Origin: Phycomyces blakesleeanus NRRL 1555(-)
Taxonomy: Eukaryota; Mucoromycota; Mucoromycetes; Mucorales; Phycomycetaceae
NCBI RefSeq assembly: GCF_001638985.1
Contig: NW_017265142.1
Coordinates: 124,001 to 188,000 of the forward strand
Direction of reading: 5' to 3'
DNA: 64,000 nt
A program made the position numbers and the translations under genes. Positions 26,665 to 38,600 of the stretch are shown one piece after another; positions within the stretch are counted from its first letter, which is position 1; each line of letters starts with the position of its first letter. The notes under the pieces are model-generated. The model was not told where the DNA came from, ran no database searches, and worked only from the letters and a program-made list of their open reading frames with translations.

Positions 26665-27851
26665 AGGAAAAAAAAAGTCCAAAATCCAAAATCTAACAGA
26701 GTGGTTACTACAACCAGAGCATCTTTATTAAATTATTGTGTATTTAGAATAGCAAGAAAAATATATCATATTTGATAATAAACCATAAAATACCTTTTCC
26801 TCGTTTGATTATTAGCAGTAAAAGAGTTTGTAGATAGACTTTTAATATTTTTCAAGTAAATAAAGATGCGTCTATTATTTGCTATTTGTGAGAAATATAT
26901 CTGGATTATATGATTTTTGATTATTTGTTTTCAGGGTACCTACTTTGTAAATGTGTACTACAGATTTAAACTATGATTTAGCTCTTTCAGCACCCATTGT
27001 AGTATAGGCTCTTCTTGTAAGACCTGAAGTCTAGAACAGTCTCAAGATTACTTATACAAGTGGTTATCTTGTCTCAAAAACAGCCATTAAAATATGTTTG
27101 CCGCAGCCTTCGGGAGAACGGTCTGTAAAAACACAAAGATATATTTGATTTGCATGACCTTGTTAAAACGATATTAATAGAATACCATTGAGTATTTTAC
27201 TTTTATTTTTATTCATCTTTAAACATTCATGAAACATGCTCTCTTCCTTAAGCTATGGCTATATAAAGTGCATTATGTATTTCTTTTTATCCATCGTATA
27301 ACTGCCAACTTATATTAGAATATTTATATAACCATAATAAGCATATAATTATTACTGTAAGTATTTTCACAGTACAAGTAATTACGTTTGACCTTTACCT
27401 TTGAAAGTCGGAGAAGCTTTAAGATATATATACATATACTCTAATAATAGTATACTAGGTATATAAATCTCACTTTACTATATTAGAGTATATACTTTAT
27501 ATCATTTGTAAGCTTATTCGCAATTGAAATGACCTGAATGTTTTCAGCTCATATAGTATAAGCTATATGATATTAAATAACTTGTTCATGTACATGAAAC
27601 GAGCATCCGTGAGTTTCATTACCTAACAATCAATCTAAACACAATTGCCAACTATTCAATTCTTCGTAAAGAGCTTACCCCTCAATACAGTCATGTTGTA
27701 TAACTAACCAGTTAAAACATTAAAATGTCAATTAACATCTGCCAGTAATATAAAGTGTGGCCTATTATAATTAAATGAACTGTGTTTATTTTATTATTAA
27801 CTGTCTCCCAAGGTGTTTTATATTAAATGTATATAATGCGAATCTGGTATT
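26665..27851. other. Spacer between protease 3 and the protease 4 relic
   Basis: AT-rich, no gene seen. It contains TA-rich runs near 27420-27500. The protease 3 promoter should lie in its first few hundred bases. Confidence 0.55.
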
Positions 27852-27921
27852 TCATCTGTAAATTGTTTTTGTAAATCCAACCCGCGCCTGGCCAATATCA
27901 TAAACAAGATATAGATACTTA

Positions 27922-28342
27922 TGGTGTATTTTCTTTTAAATCAGAAATTTTGGATTTTGGGCCAATTTTTTAATTTAAAATACCGATATATGAAAATGAC
28001 ATTAAATGTCCGCCAGCTTTAAAAAAATCCTAAATATTGAACTTTATGCAGTCACAAATTCATATATTCACGACAAAAGATTGTTTAAACACCGCATAAT
28101 ACATGGTATTACTATATTAGGGGGATCGATTCTCGTAGTCTGCCATAAGAAATGAATAATCTAGGGCCAATATTTCTTTTTCTCTGCTATTAAATTCGAA
28201 CACCACGTTTTTTCAAGACCTAAAAAGTGTTGTCGGAAATGTAAAACATATTCAGTTTTCACATTTCCGACAACACTTTTTAGGTCTTGAAAAAAACGAT
28301 CGGAGTCCAATTATTTTTCCAGTGTATAAGAAAAATACACCA
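27922..28342. mobile_element. Non-autonomous (MITE-like) DNA transposon, 421 bp
   Basis: Ends are TGGTGTATTTT and its exact reverse complement, flanked on both sides by TA (27920-27921 and 28343-28344). About 130 bp at the left end aligns with the left end of the large element at 32974: shared blocks include AAATCAG, the ATTTTTTAATTTAAAA-like block, and ATTAAATGTCCGC. The right 180 bp aligns with its right end: the CTGCTATTAAATT block, the palindrome and GGAGTCCAAT. No coding capacity remains. It is best read as an internally deleted derivative mobilised by the 708-residue transposase or a relative. It disrupts aspartic protease 4. Confidence 0.9.
28206..28298. repeat. Long subterminal palindrome of the MITE
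   Basis: Two arms, about 28206-28242 and 28261-28298, are reverse complements over about 36 bases. The stem continues inward through AAAAC/GTTTT to a loop of about seven bases. It lies about 45 bp inside the right terminal repeat. The equivalent palindrome occurs at the right end of the large copy but with a different sequence in both arms. Confidence 0.93.
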
Positions 28343-29700
28343 TAAGCAAACTATCTACAATGATGTAAGACTTATAAGGGCTTTCAGAAAATGTAGACAG
28401 AGATGCTCCTATGCCAAAGTAGCAATATATAGACGTTTTGGCTGTTTTTCCATCACACGGAAGAACAAGATCGCCGAACCAAAGACTGATAGTAAGTGTA
28501 TTAAATACACCTACAGTGCTGGTCATCACCATCTGGATAGAAGCCTCCAGCTTTTTAGCATTACAGTAAATCTTAAATACGGAGATTCCGTTATTAAATA
28601 TATATTCAGCTTAGCCCAAGATTTCACTGACTATTTTTTTTTAATCACTGAACGATGGAAGTAGGATATAGCTGTATCAGTACCAAATGTAAATTAGAAA
28701 TTAAGAGGCATGTCTGCATCTAATGTCTCGCCGTTGTTTTCAAAAGTGAGGCTACGAGCGTAGGTAGACAAATCTATGTATCTTGAATAGTTGTTTTCGA
28801 GAGAGGTGGTACTAGAAGACAACTCTGAGCCAGAATCAGCTGTAGCCACAGGACAGTACTCTATGTCACCAGTGTATTTTGTAGAATCAAAACCACCGAA
28901 AAATTATTTCACCAGAGTTAACTAACGTACTGGGAACTTCAACATAGATGGAAAAAATAGGCTCCGTAATGATTTTCTACTCGAGAATGCTAAGTGTGAG
29001 CGAGCTATAACATTTTCCAGTGGGACCCTGATATCTTAAAATCCTTTCAGAGGCCAATCCAAGCAGCCCGTTTGATGAAACATCCTCGAGTGTGAATGTA
29101 TTAGGATTTGGCTTTTATTTCTTGGCGAGCGTTATTTATAGATCCTAAATTGATACTAGCGCCATAGACTTTAGAAGCTAATCCAACGATCTGGTTTGAT
29201 ATTATAGCACCTCCAATAGACACTGTGTCGACTCCAATAGTAACAGTAGAATTTCCATTTCCGTATACAAGGGCTGTATTTTGGTTTGTTGGAATGAAGA
29301 TAAAAGAAAGTATCTCATCGAACCGAGTAAGTGGACAAAGAGCTGGATCACATCTAGTGGATGGAATCCACGAATCAACGCTATAAAAAATTGTTAGCTT
29401 TTAAATTATTTCTAATTGATTCACTTTATGTAATCGTATACTAGCCATTTTCATACTTTCCAGTGTCGAGGAATAATGCGAACCTCTGTGGTGGAGGGCC
29501 TATGTCTAAGTTTACAGTATATTCTTTCCATGTAAGCTGTAGATATTGGATTGAAAGGCGGCTCTCTTCATCATATTCTTGGTTGAATGTTTCTTGGTGG
29601 GAGGTAGACGCACTATTTTTGGACCATGGTTTCCAATTGGTATGGCTCCCATCAAGGTAGCAGCACACAGGAGAGAAATCTCTGGTATTATAGCTTTCAT

Positions 29701-30824
29701 ATTGACAAAAGGATGTCTTGGAAGATCAAAGACATCTAATAATTGCTTACTTAAATATATTGTCATAGTTACACTCAAAGTGTAACAGTCTTAGTTACAT
29801 TGACTATAGAAGGATAACTTTTGCTCATCCAGCAATATATATATATATATAATCATGTCAATAAAGCATTGCTTCCCAGCCAGTTGAGTAATGCATGGAA
29901 GCTAAAAATAAGAATGCTCCACCAATTATTAAAGAAGAAATGTATACATTATCCTAATTAAAAATATTCTCAGAACGACATAATACAAAATAAAACTCTC
30001 TTTCTAGTCTTTTGATTATAGCTCTTTCTCAGCTGGTCCACCGAAAACCTTTATTACCACAATAGTGTCAACAAAGCCTAATATAATATCTTCTCTCTCT
30101 CTGAGAGTTTATCTGCTTACAAATATTTAGGAGAAGTCGAATCTAATTATAGTATAAGCATCACCATGGTTTTATAAAACAAAAACAAGCAATAAATATA
30201 TGTGGCTGCTAATAACATAAGCCCAAAATAATATACTTATCATTAGAGTGACTAATATTTTAATTGCTGGTATTAAACAGAGGATTCAATGGTATATTAC
30301 TTTTTGATAGGGCACATTGTTTTCGATTTAAATACTCCAAGATTCATATCGTTATTATATTGTGGTAATAAATACGATAATATATATATCGATACTCTTA
30401 TAATAAACTGAATTGATCTTCTTGTATTACTGACTAGATCTATAAGACACACCATAAATCAGCAGAGACAAAATGTAACACCCGGACGTTTAACAGCAAG
30501 CCACATTTGAGTTTTTCGACTAAAGGAAAAGACTGTAATTACAAACACGATATAATCTGAATGCAGTTTCAATTTACATAATTGCTGCAAAATAATTTCT
30601 CCAAATCATAGTGTTTGGATGTAATCAAGCAGCATATATTAATAAAATAAAGCATAACTTCATTGAATTAAATAGCATGCGTTTACTATGATGGCCAGCT
30701 GTTTCCAGCGATATTTAGTATGGGATAGATATACATTATGTAACTAATAATTTTATACAAATTTTATTTAAAAATAATTATTATATTATATAAAGATTAT
30801 AAGTGTATTATAACGCTGTTTTTT
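29701..30824. other. Spacer between the protease 4 relic and protease 5
   Basis: AT-rich, no gene seen. It contains a TA run near 29838-29850 and a TCTC run near 30092. Confidence 0.55.
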
Positions 30825-32319
30825 TTAACTTAAAGAAAAGGTAATATCGTTACCAATTGCATTCGCAAATCCAATACGTGTCTGCCCAATATCATAAACA
30901 AGATAAAGTTGTCGAAGTATAGTATTTCCAATAATATATGAAGTAAAAGGATTTTCTGTAAGCATAGACATGGAAGCTCTTATCCCAAAGTAGCAAATAG
31001 AGGATTCTTCAATTGAGGTTCCATCTTCTGGAAACACAAGATTTCCAAAAGGAACGTTGATGGTAAGGGTATTTAATGTGTCATGTGAGCTCAGCATGTT
31101 TAGTTGGATACTGGCAGTTGAATTTTTGGCGCTACAGTCAAGGACAAAAAGTGAAGATCTTGGATCGACGCCATAGTTTTCTGGACCCAATATTGCATCC
31201 ATTATGTTTACAATTATTTCAAGAGGAAAGTATGATAGTTTTGTACCAGTATCAAACATAAATACTGAATCAGAAGGCATTTTTGCGTCAATGGCGTTTC
31301 CTTTGTCTTTAACAGTGATACTGTAGGCGTATGTGGCCCAATAAGTGTGGTAGATATATGCACTTGCAAGAGGGCCAGTACTGGAATAATCGTCCGAAAG
31401 ACCTGTTTTGGCTACAGGGGAATACAGCAGTTCACCAGTGTATTTTGTAGAATCGATTCCACCAAAAATGATTTCTCCGGAATTAACCAATGCACTGGGA
31501 TTTCCGAGATACACAGAGAATATAGGCTCAGTAATAATTTTCTGATCGATCATGTTGAATATAAGCGATCCATAATTATTTTCATTGGAGTTTTTGTATT
31601 CTGCTAGTCTGATAAAGGCTAATCCAAGGAGTCCATTGGATGAAACATCCTCAAGAGTTAATGCTTTAGGGCTTGTGTTGATTGCTGAAAGTGTGAAGTT
31701 GATTGCTCCTGGAAGAATGCCAGCACCTTTAACTACAGAAGCTAATCCAACTGGCTGATTTAGCACTGTAACCCCTCCAAAGGATACTGTATCAATTCCG
31801 AATGTTACTGTAGAGTTTCCACCTCCATATCTAAGAGTGAAGTTCTGATCAGTCGGAGTAAAGGTCGAGGAGAGCGTCTCATCAAAACGAGAAAATGGAC
31901 ATTGAGCCGTATCACATTTAGTAGACGGGATCCATAGATCAGCGCTACAAAGTAAGGTGTGAGCTAATCTAATGGCTTGTATATATTTTATTTGTTTGGG
32001 TTATATGTTTTATCTTAGTTTTGTCGCTTGTGGTTATACATCAGTCATTATATTACCTTCCAGTATCAAGAAATACCGAAAATTTTTGTGGTGGAGTACC
32101 TATATCCAAATGGACAACATACTCAGATCCCTGTATACTGTATATATCTGACACAAAAGATCCTGGATCGCCTCTTTTGATCAAAACATCGGCTGAATGC
32201 TTCTTGGTAATGGGTAATCGTATTACACCTGAATTAAGGCTTCCGGTGGGTACAGCTTCTGTCAAGAAAGTAATGCATAGAATAACAGATGTTAATATGA
32301 TAAGTTTCATTATAAACAT
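30825..32319 (-). CDS. Secreted aspartic protease 5 (rhizopuspepsin-like)
   Basis: A1-family protease in two exons, 32057-32319 and 30825-31944, giving 460 residues. The signal peptide MFIMKLIILTSVILCITFLTEA is very similar to that of protease 1. The propeptide has GVIRLPITKKHSADVLIKRG. Splicing within the Ser codon gives DTGSADLWIPSTKCD. The second motif is MFDTGTKLSYFP, with the conventional Thr after DTG but Lys next. The end is YIIGNTILRQLYLVYDIGQTRIGFA. The intact frame and conserved gene structure indicate tandem duplication. The large transposon sits about 650 bp upstream of its start. Confidence 0.93.
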
Positions 32320-32971
32320 GGCAGATATTCGCAGGAAGAAGAAAGATATATATTAGCTCTTTATTTAAATCTATTTGGATATTTATGCCCTTTGCAGTAT
32401 TACGCACTTAGCCACATTGATTATATTAGTAAAATGGCTTCTCATCAAAATAATGATAATAATAATAAATATAGTGAAACACCTTTGTAAGGCACACTTT
32501 TAAGATTTTAATTCATTTTTGCTTGTAGAAAATCATACAATGAGTACATCAAGTTCCCTTTATATAGAGGATACCTAAGAAATAAAAAGACTTTTTCAAA
32601 ATGTTAGGGTCAACAAGAAGTTATAAAATCAAAAGCCTTAGTTTCAGTGTATATAATGTGGCTTAATACAATACCTTGTGGCTGACTATTAACTCTTATG
32701 AATGGATTTCACAAAAAGAATCTGTTTGTATAAAGCTTTACTTGTAATTAAGAAAACAATACGCACCTCCTTTCTCAATTATCTCAGATTTTACTATACC
32801 AAATTGTCCTCCATTAAATTCATATGTGAAGACGGTTCTCAAGCTTTGAGTCATATAATTGACGAGGATTATCATGGTCTTGCGATAATAACAACCTCTT
32901 CCCAATTTTTTTGTTTTATGTTACACTTTGTTTAAAGTTATAATTTGAAAAAAAAGCCTACAATTTCTTTA
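32320..32971. other. Upstream region of protease 5
   Basis: About 650 bp between the protease 5 start and the left end of the transposon. AT-rich with no gene. It should hold the protease promoter. Confidence 0.55.
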
Positions 32972-33157
32972 TATAGTGTATTTTTATTAAAATCAGGAAT
33001 TTTAGGATTTGTGTCAATTTTTTCATTTAAAACACCGATAATAAAAACCAGTATTAAATGTCCGCTAGTTTTTGAAAAAAAACTGAAATATTGAAACTTA
33101 TACATAGGCACAGCATTTTATATTATAAATTATAAATTTTTATTTTTTTATTTTTTT

Positions 33158-35284
33158 TTAATCATGGATGCCAATGCTGCGGTGAGATTTACTGATTCTT
33201 GAGGTGAATTTCTTCACCTCAGCATCAGCATCCTTAGCATCCAAAAACTTGCTGTAAGCTTCAATATATCTCCAAGTCTTTTTATAAAATCTCCTGATCA
33301 TTGAAGGAGAACCAGCCACAGGAGAGGCACTGTCCAAGAAAGACGGGAGATTCTTTTCTAACGACTTGAAAGAATAATCGCAGTTTAGGCGAGCCACACG
33401 TTTGGCTGCACCCCAGTAACGCTCGATCCAATTGCATTCACAATGGAACTTGGGGTACAGCTCAAATATGTGACCCGCCTCTTCCACCACCTCTTGAATA
33501 GCTGTCTTCTTTCCAGAAAAGTCGGGCTGAGAGGCCAAGAGGTGGCGGGCACAACAACAGTGGTTCTCTGCTTCTTCTCCATTGCAGTCCATTCTCCATC
33601 TTCTAGAAAGATTGGATGGATCCAGTTCCATCCACAGTCCACGCTCCTGAAGGATCCGCTGGACGCCAACAAACTGTCTCTTCTCCACCGGCCCCTTTCC
33701 TTTCCTTCCAGCTTCAAAGACTGTCTCATAAAACGATTGAGGGATGATACGTCCATCCCTCAAAAACGTTGTATCTTTGAAAATGAACTTGTCATTTTCA
33801 GAAACGACCTTTGGATTTAGAACCATGCGGGTGGCAACCAAGGCATCTGTGGCATATGCTTTGTGGTTGCTGCTTTGGTCGAAAATAAAGACACCGGTGC
33901 ACCCCTCGTGCAAGCTTTCGAACAGAGGGATAGCATGGTTCTTCAGCTGGTCAAGCATGTCTTCGCTTGTCCAGTAACCGTCATATGCTGCCCCAACGTT
34001 AAATATTCTGCGGGAGACCCATCCCTTCACTCGCATAGTGCCATGACAAGCACACTGGAACTCGCTGACCATCAGAGATCTTCCCTGACCTTTTTTGCGG
34101 ATGTGGCTTTCACCTTCCTCAAGCCACATGTCCACCTTTCCATCATGGGCATAAAAGGTGGACTCGTCATGGGTCACCATAACCAGCTTCTTCTGGTTCT
34201 CCAAAAGAAGAGGGGTCACCTCAATTTCTTCATCTTCCCCAGTAAAGTCTGACATACATTGTTTGTATCCCATCATTCGCGTTGCCCAAGCATGGCGATA
34301 CTGAACAACGTCTTGTCTTTCGTGTCCATCGTAATATACTTCCTGGTTGTTCTTGCGGTGGACGTACCCCCAAGCTCTCATGCATTTCCATGCTGTGCTT
34401 ATAGCCACGTTGCCTTTTACACCAAGGCATGATGGAAAAAGCATTTCATCGAGATACTTTTTCAAATCCACAACAGTTCGTCTTTCTGCTTTTTGAGCAC
34501 GAAGCCAAACGATTGCTTTCTTTTTAAGGTCTTCATCGTCTACAATTGAAGACCGCTTGGCATGCTTGCCCTGTTGATGTTCAGAAATTTTGCCAAACTG
34601 AAGAAATTCTTTGGCCCAACCGCGGACAGCCTCTCCACGGTACTTGGAAGGTGTTGTCCAAAAAATCTCTGCTGCTTTTTCAGATGCCTCGATTTTCTTG
34701 CAATTGTTCAAGAGGCGTCGGAAATACTCTTTCACAGCAATGTGTTTGCTTACTTCAAACAAAGCAAACTTGCCCAACTCGCTATCTGAACTGACTGGAG
34801 GCTTTATCATCTCAGAGATTTTCTCATAAGCTTCAAGAATCTCTTCAAGTTCCTCATCTTTCGATTGCTTGTATACAGTTAATGCTTCTGTTACAGGCGA
34901 AACTGGTGCAACAGGAACCGAGAAACCGAAATCAGCAAACGTTCTGACCTTCTTGTCTTTATTTGCCTCAAGCTCTTCTTTCATTTTTCTCTTGTTGCGC
35001 ATAATCGATGATCTCGAGTCTCCTCTGTAGAGTCCACGCAAATTTTTTCCTGCGTCTGGTCTCCATGTCAGAAAGCTATTATAGTACGCAGCAATCATCG
35101 TATCCGTATCTAAATCCAAGAGCTCCCAGTCGTACTCTTCTACAGGTTGATCTTCAACAGGTTCCTTTTCTCCAGCTTCCTTTTCTGTATCAATAGTAAT
35201 AATTTGAGACTTGGCGCAGAATTTTCCGCCCTCTCTTCGAGCCATTTTAGAAGTAAGGATAGAGCGAGCGTTTTTACGACCCAT
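33158..35284 (-). CDS. DDE transposase (IS630/Tc1-mariner-like fungal family)
   Basis: Uninterrupted 708-residue ORF with an ATG start and a stop about 180 bp from the left terminus. The N-terminal third is charged and probably binds DNA: residues 250-340 include a helix-turn-helix-like region and the family segment YYDGHERQDVVQYR. The catalytic core shows MVTHDESTFYAHDG (Asp373), VFIFDQSSNHKAYATDALVA (Asp469) and FHCECNWIERYWGAAKR (Glu621 in the position of the NPIE glutamate). A Cys cluster, HCCCARHLLASQPDF, precedes the last motif. This arrangement is familiar from abundant basidiomycete and Mucoromycota DDE proteins. It appears intact and might be active, but the LINE has inserted about 165 bp upstream of its ATG and may have removed its promoter. 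Confidence 0.9.
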   Translation of the reverse strand: MGRKNARSILTSKMARREGGKFCAKSQIITIDTEKEAGEKEPVEDQPVEEYDWELLDLDTDTMIAAYYNSFLTWRPDAGKNLRGLYRGDSRSSIMRNKRKMKEELEANKDKKVRTFADFGFSVPVAPVSPVTEALTVYKQSKDEELEEILEAYEKISEMIKPPVSSDSELGKFALFEVSKHIAVKEYFRRLLNNCKKIEASEKAAEIFWTTPSKYRGEAVRGWAKEFLQFGKISEHQQGKHAKRSSIVDDEDLKKKAIVWLRAQKAERRTVVDLKKYLDEMLFPSCLGVKGNVAISTAWKCMRAWGYVHRKNNQEVYYDGHERQDVVQYRHAWATRMMGYKQCMSDFTGEDEEIEVTPLLLENQKKLVMVTHDESTFYAHDGKVDMWLEEGESHIRKKGQGRSLMVSEFQCACHGTMRVKGWVSRRIFNVGAAYDGYWTSEDMLDQLKNHAIPLFESLHEGCTGVFIFDQSSNHKAYATDALVATRMVLNPKVVSENDKFIFKDTTFLRDGRIIPQSFYETVFEAGRKGKGPVEKRQFVGVQRILQERGLWMELDPSNLSRRWRMDCNGEEAENHCCCARHLLASQPDFSGKKTAIQEVVEEAGHIFELYPKFHCECNWIERYWGAAKRVARLNCDYSFKSLEKNLPSFLDSASPVAGSPSMIRRFYKKTWRYIEAYSKFLDAKDADAEVKKFTSRISKSHRSIGIHD

Positions 35285-35436
35285 TTTTAAGAATTTGTTT
35301 TGGTAAAAGTAAAAGAAGTGTTTTCAGGGCAGTCTTGATAGACAGCTGTCATATCCAAAAACGTGGTTTATACTCCGCATGTTACACGTAATTACTAATT
35401 TAGGATATATAATTCTCTACATCTGCCTTGAGATGC

Positions 35437-35449
35437 CATCAGAGATGTA
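35437..35449. repeat. LINE target-site duplication, left copy
   Basis: CATCAGAGATGTA, followed at once by the T run that is the poly(A) end of the minus-strand LINE. The same 13 bases occur at 40803-40815. Confidence 0.93.
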
Positions 35450-35648
35450 TTTTTTTTTTTGTTTGTATGGAGCTGTGACAGGCTCAGATTTATTAAAGTT
35501 CTCTGAATGAGTAGGGCAAAAGAGAAAATTACAACATTTGTTTTGAGGGTTTATGGGGGTTATTTGATGTTTTTGGCTTTTTGGTTTTTGACTTGTTTTT
35601 GTGTGATTTAAACTTTTTTTTTTTTTTTGTTAAAATGTTAATGTGGTG

Positions 35649-38600
35649 TTATGCGAGGGAAGAGTCAGCGGAGTCAAGCTCGAGCTCTGAGCAGATGCGG
35701 GAGATTGATTTCCTAGCAGTGGCAAGAACCAAGGAAGGTAAAAAGGGAGCAGAGTTAAAGTGGAGTGCCCAATGGTGGTCCCAGATAGCAAGGATGGTCA
35801 GTCCGAAAACCGAGGCGGCTGGAATACTGGGGTTCAGCGTGGGAGGGAAGAGAAAGGATGTGAATGCCGAGGAAAGTGCAGAAGGTGGTGGGACGGTGCC
35901 GAAAAATTCTAACCAAATGCCTAACCACACCGCAGATTTCAAAGGACAAGAAAGAAGAAAATGCTCTTGCGTCTCGATTGACATCTGGCAGATATTGCAG
36001 AGAGGTGAAGAAACAGTGAAGGGCATAATGTGGTGCAGAAGAGCTCGGCACGATAGTTTGTTGTGTAAGCCGCGAAACCAAACATTACGGGCCCGGTGAG
36101 GAAGTGCGAAAGACCAGAAAGAGTGCAGTTGGCGAGGGCTAAGATGGGGGCTAAGTGGTTGAGCATTAGCATGATGATGAGAACAGGTCAGCCGGTAAGA
36201 GCGCGTGGACAAGCGTGACCAAGGTTTGCCGAGGACCAGAGCAGAGATGAAGGGATCAAAGTCAAAGGGGGACCCATCTCGAGGAGGCATATCCAAATGT
36301 CGCGATTCTAGGATGAATGTAGGAATACAAGCTCTGAAAAGGATAGGGTGAGCCACAAGTGAACGGTCGAGAAGTCTTTGCAGGATACGATTAAGAGTGA
36401 TAAATCGAGGAAGAGGTCTAGCAGGGGCAATGGGCATCAGGACGTCCAAATTATGATCAATTTGGTATAGGTGGTTAACCTTCAGGTCTCGCCAAGATTG
36501 TCGGTAGGGCGGATGAGAGGGAGGGCTATTAACCATGGAGGACAAGGGCAACATAAGGCACGTGGATAGATTCGTGAGGACGTCGTCAAACTTGTGCGGG
36601 AGGTGGTCCATGGCCTTCAGGACAAGATGAAGAGGCGAATCCAGTGAGCGATGGGTGCGAGGTCTAGAGTCTGGGAAGATCCAAAGTAGAAGGGGATCAC
36701 AATCCGTATTCTCAGTGCGAAGGAGAGAAGCCATCCATTTGGGGACCAAACCACGGGGACCCAATGGGTTCTGGATTATTGGCTTGAGCCAACGAAGCTG
36801 AAGAGCGCATTGCTGTGTAATCGGGTCGAGGATGCCAAGACCACCTTGAAAGCGAGGAAGGCAGAGGGTGTCCAAAGCAATGGGGGGGAACGAACGGAAG
36901 CGGAAGAAACGGCGCATCAGAGTGCGTATTTTTTCGAGAAAAGAGACGGGGAAGGATACTACGCGCAAGACATGCCAAAGTTGGGCGAGAATGAGAGAGT
37001 TCATGACAGTGGCACGGCCGCGGAAGGACAGGGTGCGTGAGCCGTGTAGAATACAGCTATTCTCAATCTTAGAAAGAAGGGCCTGGCCAAATGAGTCTCG
37101 TTGGGCAATGGAGGAGAAAATTGGATATCCCAGATAGCGAAGAGAAGAGGAGGAGGTCCGGCCATGCCAATCCGTAATATTGTGGGTCCGTAGATGTGAG
37201 GACCAGTCTGGCAGGGGTGAGCCCGAAAGTGAAAATGCCTGCGTCTTGTGAAGATTTACGCGGGCGTTGGAAGCCGCAGCATAGGTGTTGAGGTGGGTGT
37301 GGAGGCGAGACAACTGCCCTGTGTCAGAAAGAAAAACAAGTAAATCATCAGCGTACGCAAGGAGTTTGATCGGTGACAGAGGAGAAAGACCAGCAGGAAC
37401 AGATGGTTGAAAGCCCGAGAAGGACTGGTCATGGATCACTCGTCGTAGTAGAGGCTCAAAAACTAGATTGAACAGTATAGGGGAGAGAGGGTCCCCTTGG
37501 CGTAGTCCCCGAGATTGAGGCAAAGGGCGCGAGAGGAAGCCATTCACATTTATTTGCAATTTAGTAGAAAAGAAGAGGTTAGAGATCGAGGTGACAAGAG
37601 AGGAGGGAAATCGAAAGTGTGTCAGTACTTGGCGAAAATATTCCGGATGTACTCTATCATATGCTTTCTCCTGATCGAGGAGAAGTCCAACACCAGCTGA
37701 TCCCTCCTTGGCGGCTTGTGCCATGACCAGCCTGGTCAGCATTCCATTATCGGCGATGAAGCGACCCTGAACGAACCCTGTCTGGTAAGGAGAGACAAGT
37801 GAAGTGACCGTGGTAATCATGCGAGCATTCAGCAATCGGGTAAATACCTTGGCATCGGTGTTGATCAAGGCAATTGGGCGCCAGTTCTTCAAAGAGGTGA
37901 GATCGCCCTTTTTTGGGAGCAGGCAAACGCAGGTGGATTGCCAGGATTCCGGAAAAATGCCTTTTGATAGGGCGTCGTTGTAGACTTCCGAAACCAGATC
38001 ACCACAGACTGGGTGGTCTAGTATCAAGCGAAGGATCTCGTAGGGTAAGCCATCGGGACCGGGACTGCTAGAGGTTGGAGTGCGCGACGCACCAGAGCGA
38101 ATAGTAGACAATGACAGAGGACGAGTGAGGGCAGTCTGCCGACTTTCTGACAGACCAAGGTCAGAAGGCAGGTGAGAGAGCAGGTCGTCCAGAGCAGATT
38201 GGTCGATAGGGTCCGGGGTATACAAGCCTTCATAAAAGGCGGCAGCTGCTTCGGTCATCTTTTCGGGGGTGGAACATATTTCGTTTGTTGCAGGGTGGCA
38301 AAGGCTGGCAATTGACTTGCGTGACTGACGAGTGGCGATGGTGCGCTTGAGATATCCAGCAGAGGTCTCACCTTGTTCCCGCCAGTGTTTCCCAGCCCTA
38401 AGGGACATGATCTCCACTCGTTCAAGTTGGACTTGCTGCAGAAGCCGCTCAACAATAGGCAGCTGAAAATTCTGTGCAGGCTGGTGTCGAAAACGGTGTA
38501 TTAGTCTGTCTCTCCGTTGTTGCAGGCTTGCTTCCAGGTCGGTGAGAGAGGGTCGGAGGTGGCGAGAGAAACACTTGATAAAGCGTATGACTTCGCTCTT

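Larger units (their letters stand above)
27852..29700 (-). pseudogene. Aspartic protease 4, decayed and interrupted by a transposon
   Basis: Clear relic of the same family. Exon 1 begins with an ATG at 29700 (MKAIIPEISLLCAATLMGAI) and keeps IVRLPPTKKHS. The frame then shifts at YSLHGKN, where one base is missing relative to relatives, before DIGPPPQRFALFLDTG. The second exon is broken by several stops and shifts but retains recognisable pieces: an FGGFDSTKYTG-like block near 28880, a Ser-Asn-Gly-Leu-Leu-Gly block near 29060 and YCYFGIGASL near 28420. The end, KYLYLVYDIGQARVGF, survives at about 27860-27920 but is separated from the body by the 421 bp element at 27922-28342. Removing the element and one TA rejoins DSLLKYLYLVYDIG in frame. 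The insertion therefore landed in coding sequence. Confidence 0.9.

Noticed and set aside
35581..36099. Plus-strand 172-codon ORF, and other long plus-strand ORFs across 35.5-41 kb
   Set aside because: They are antisense shadows of the GC-rich LINE ORFs. Their proteins show no domains.
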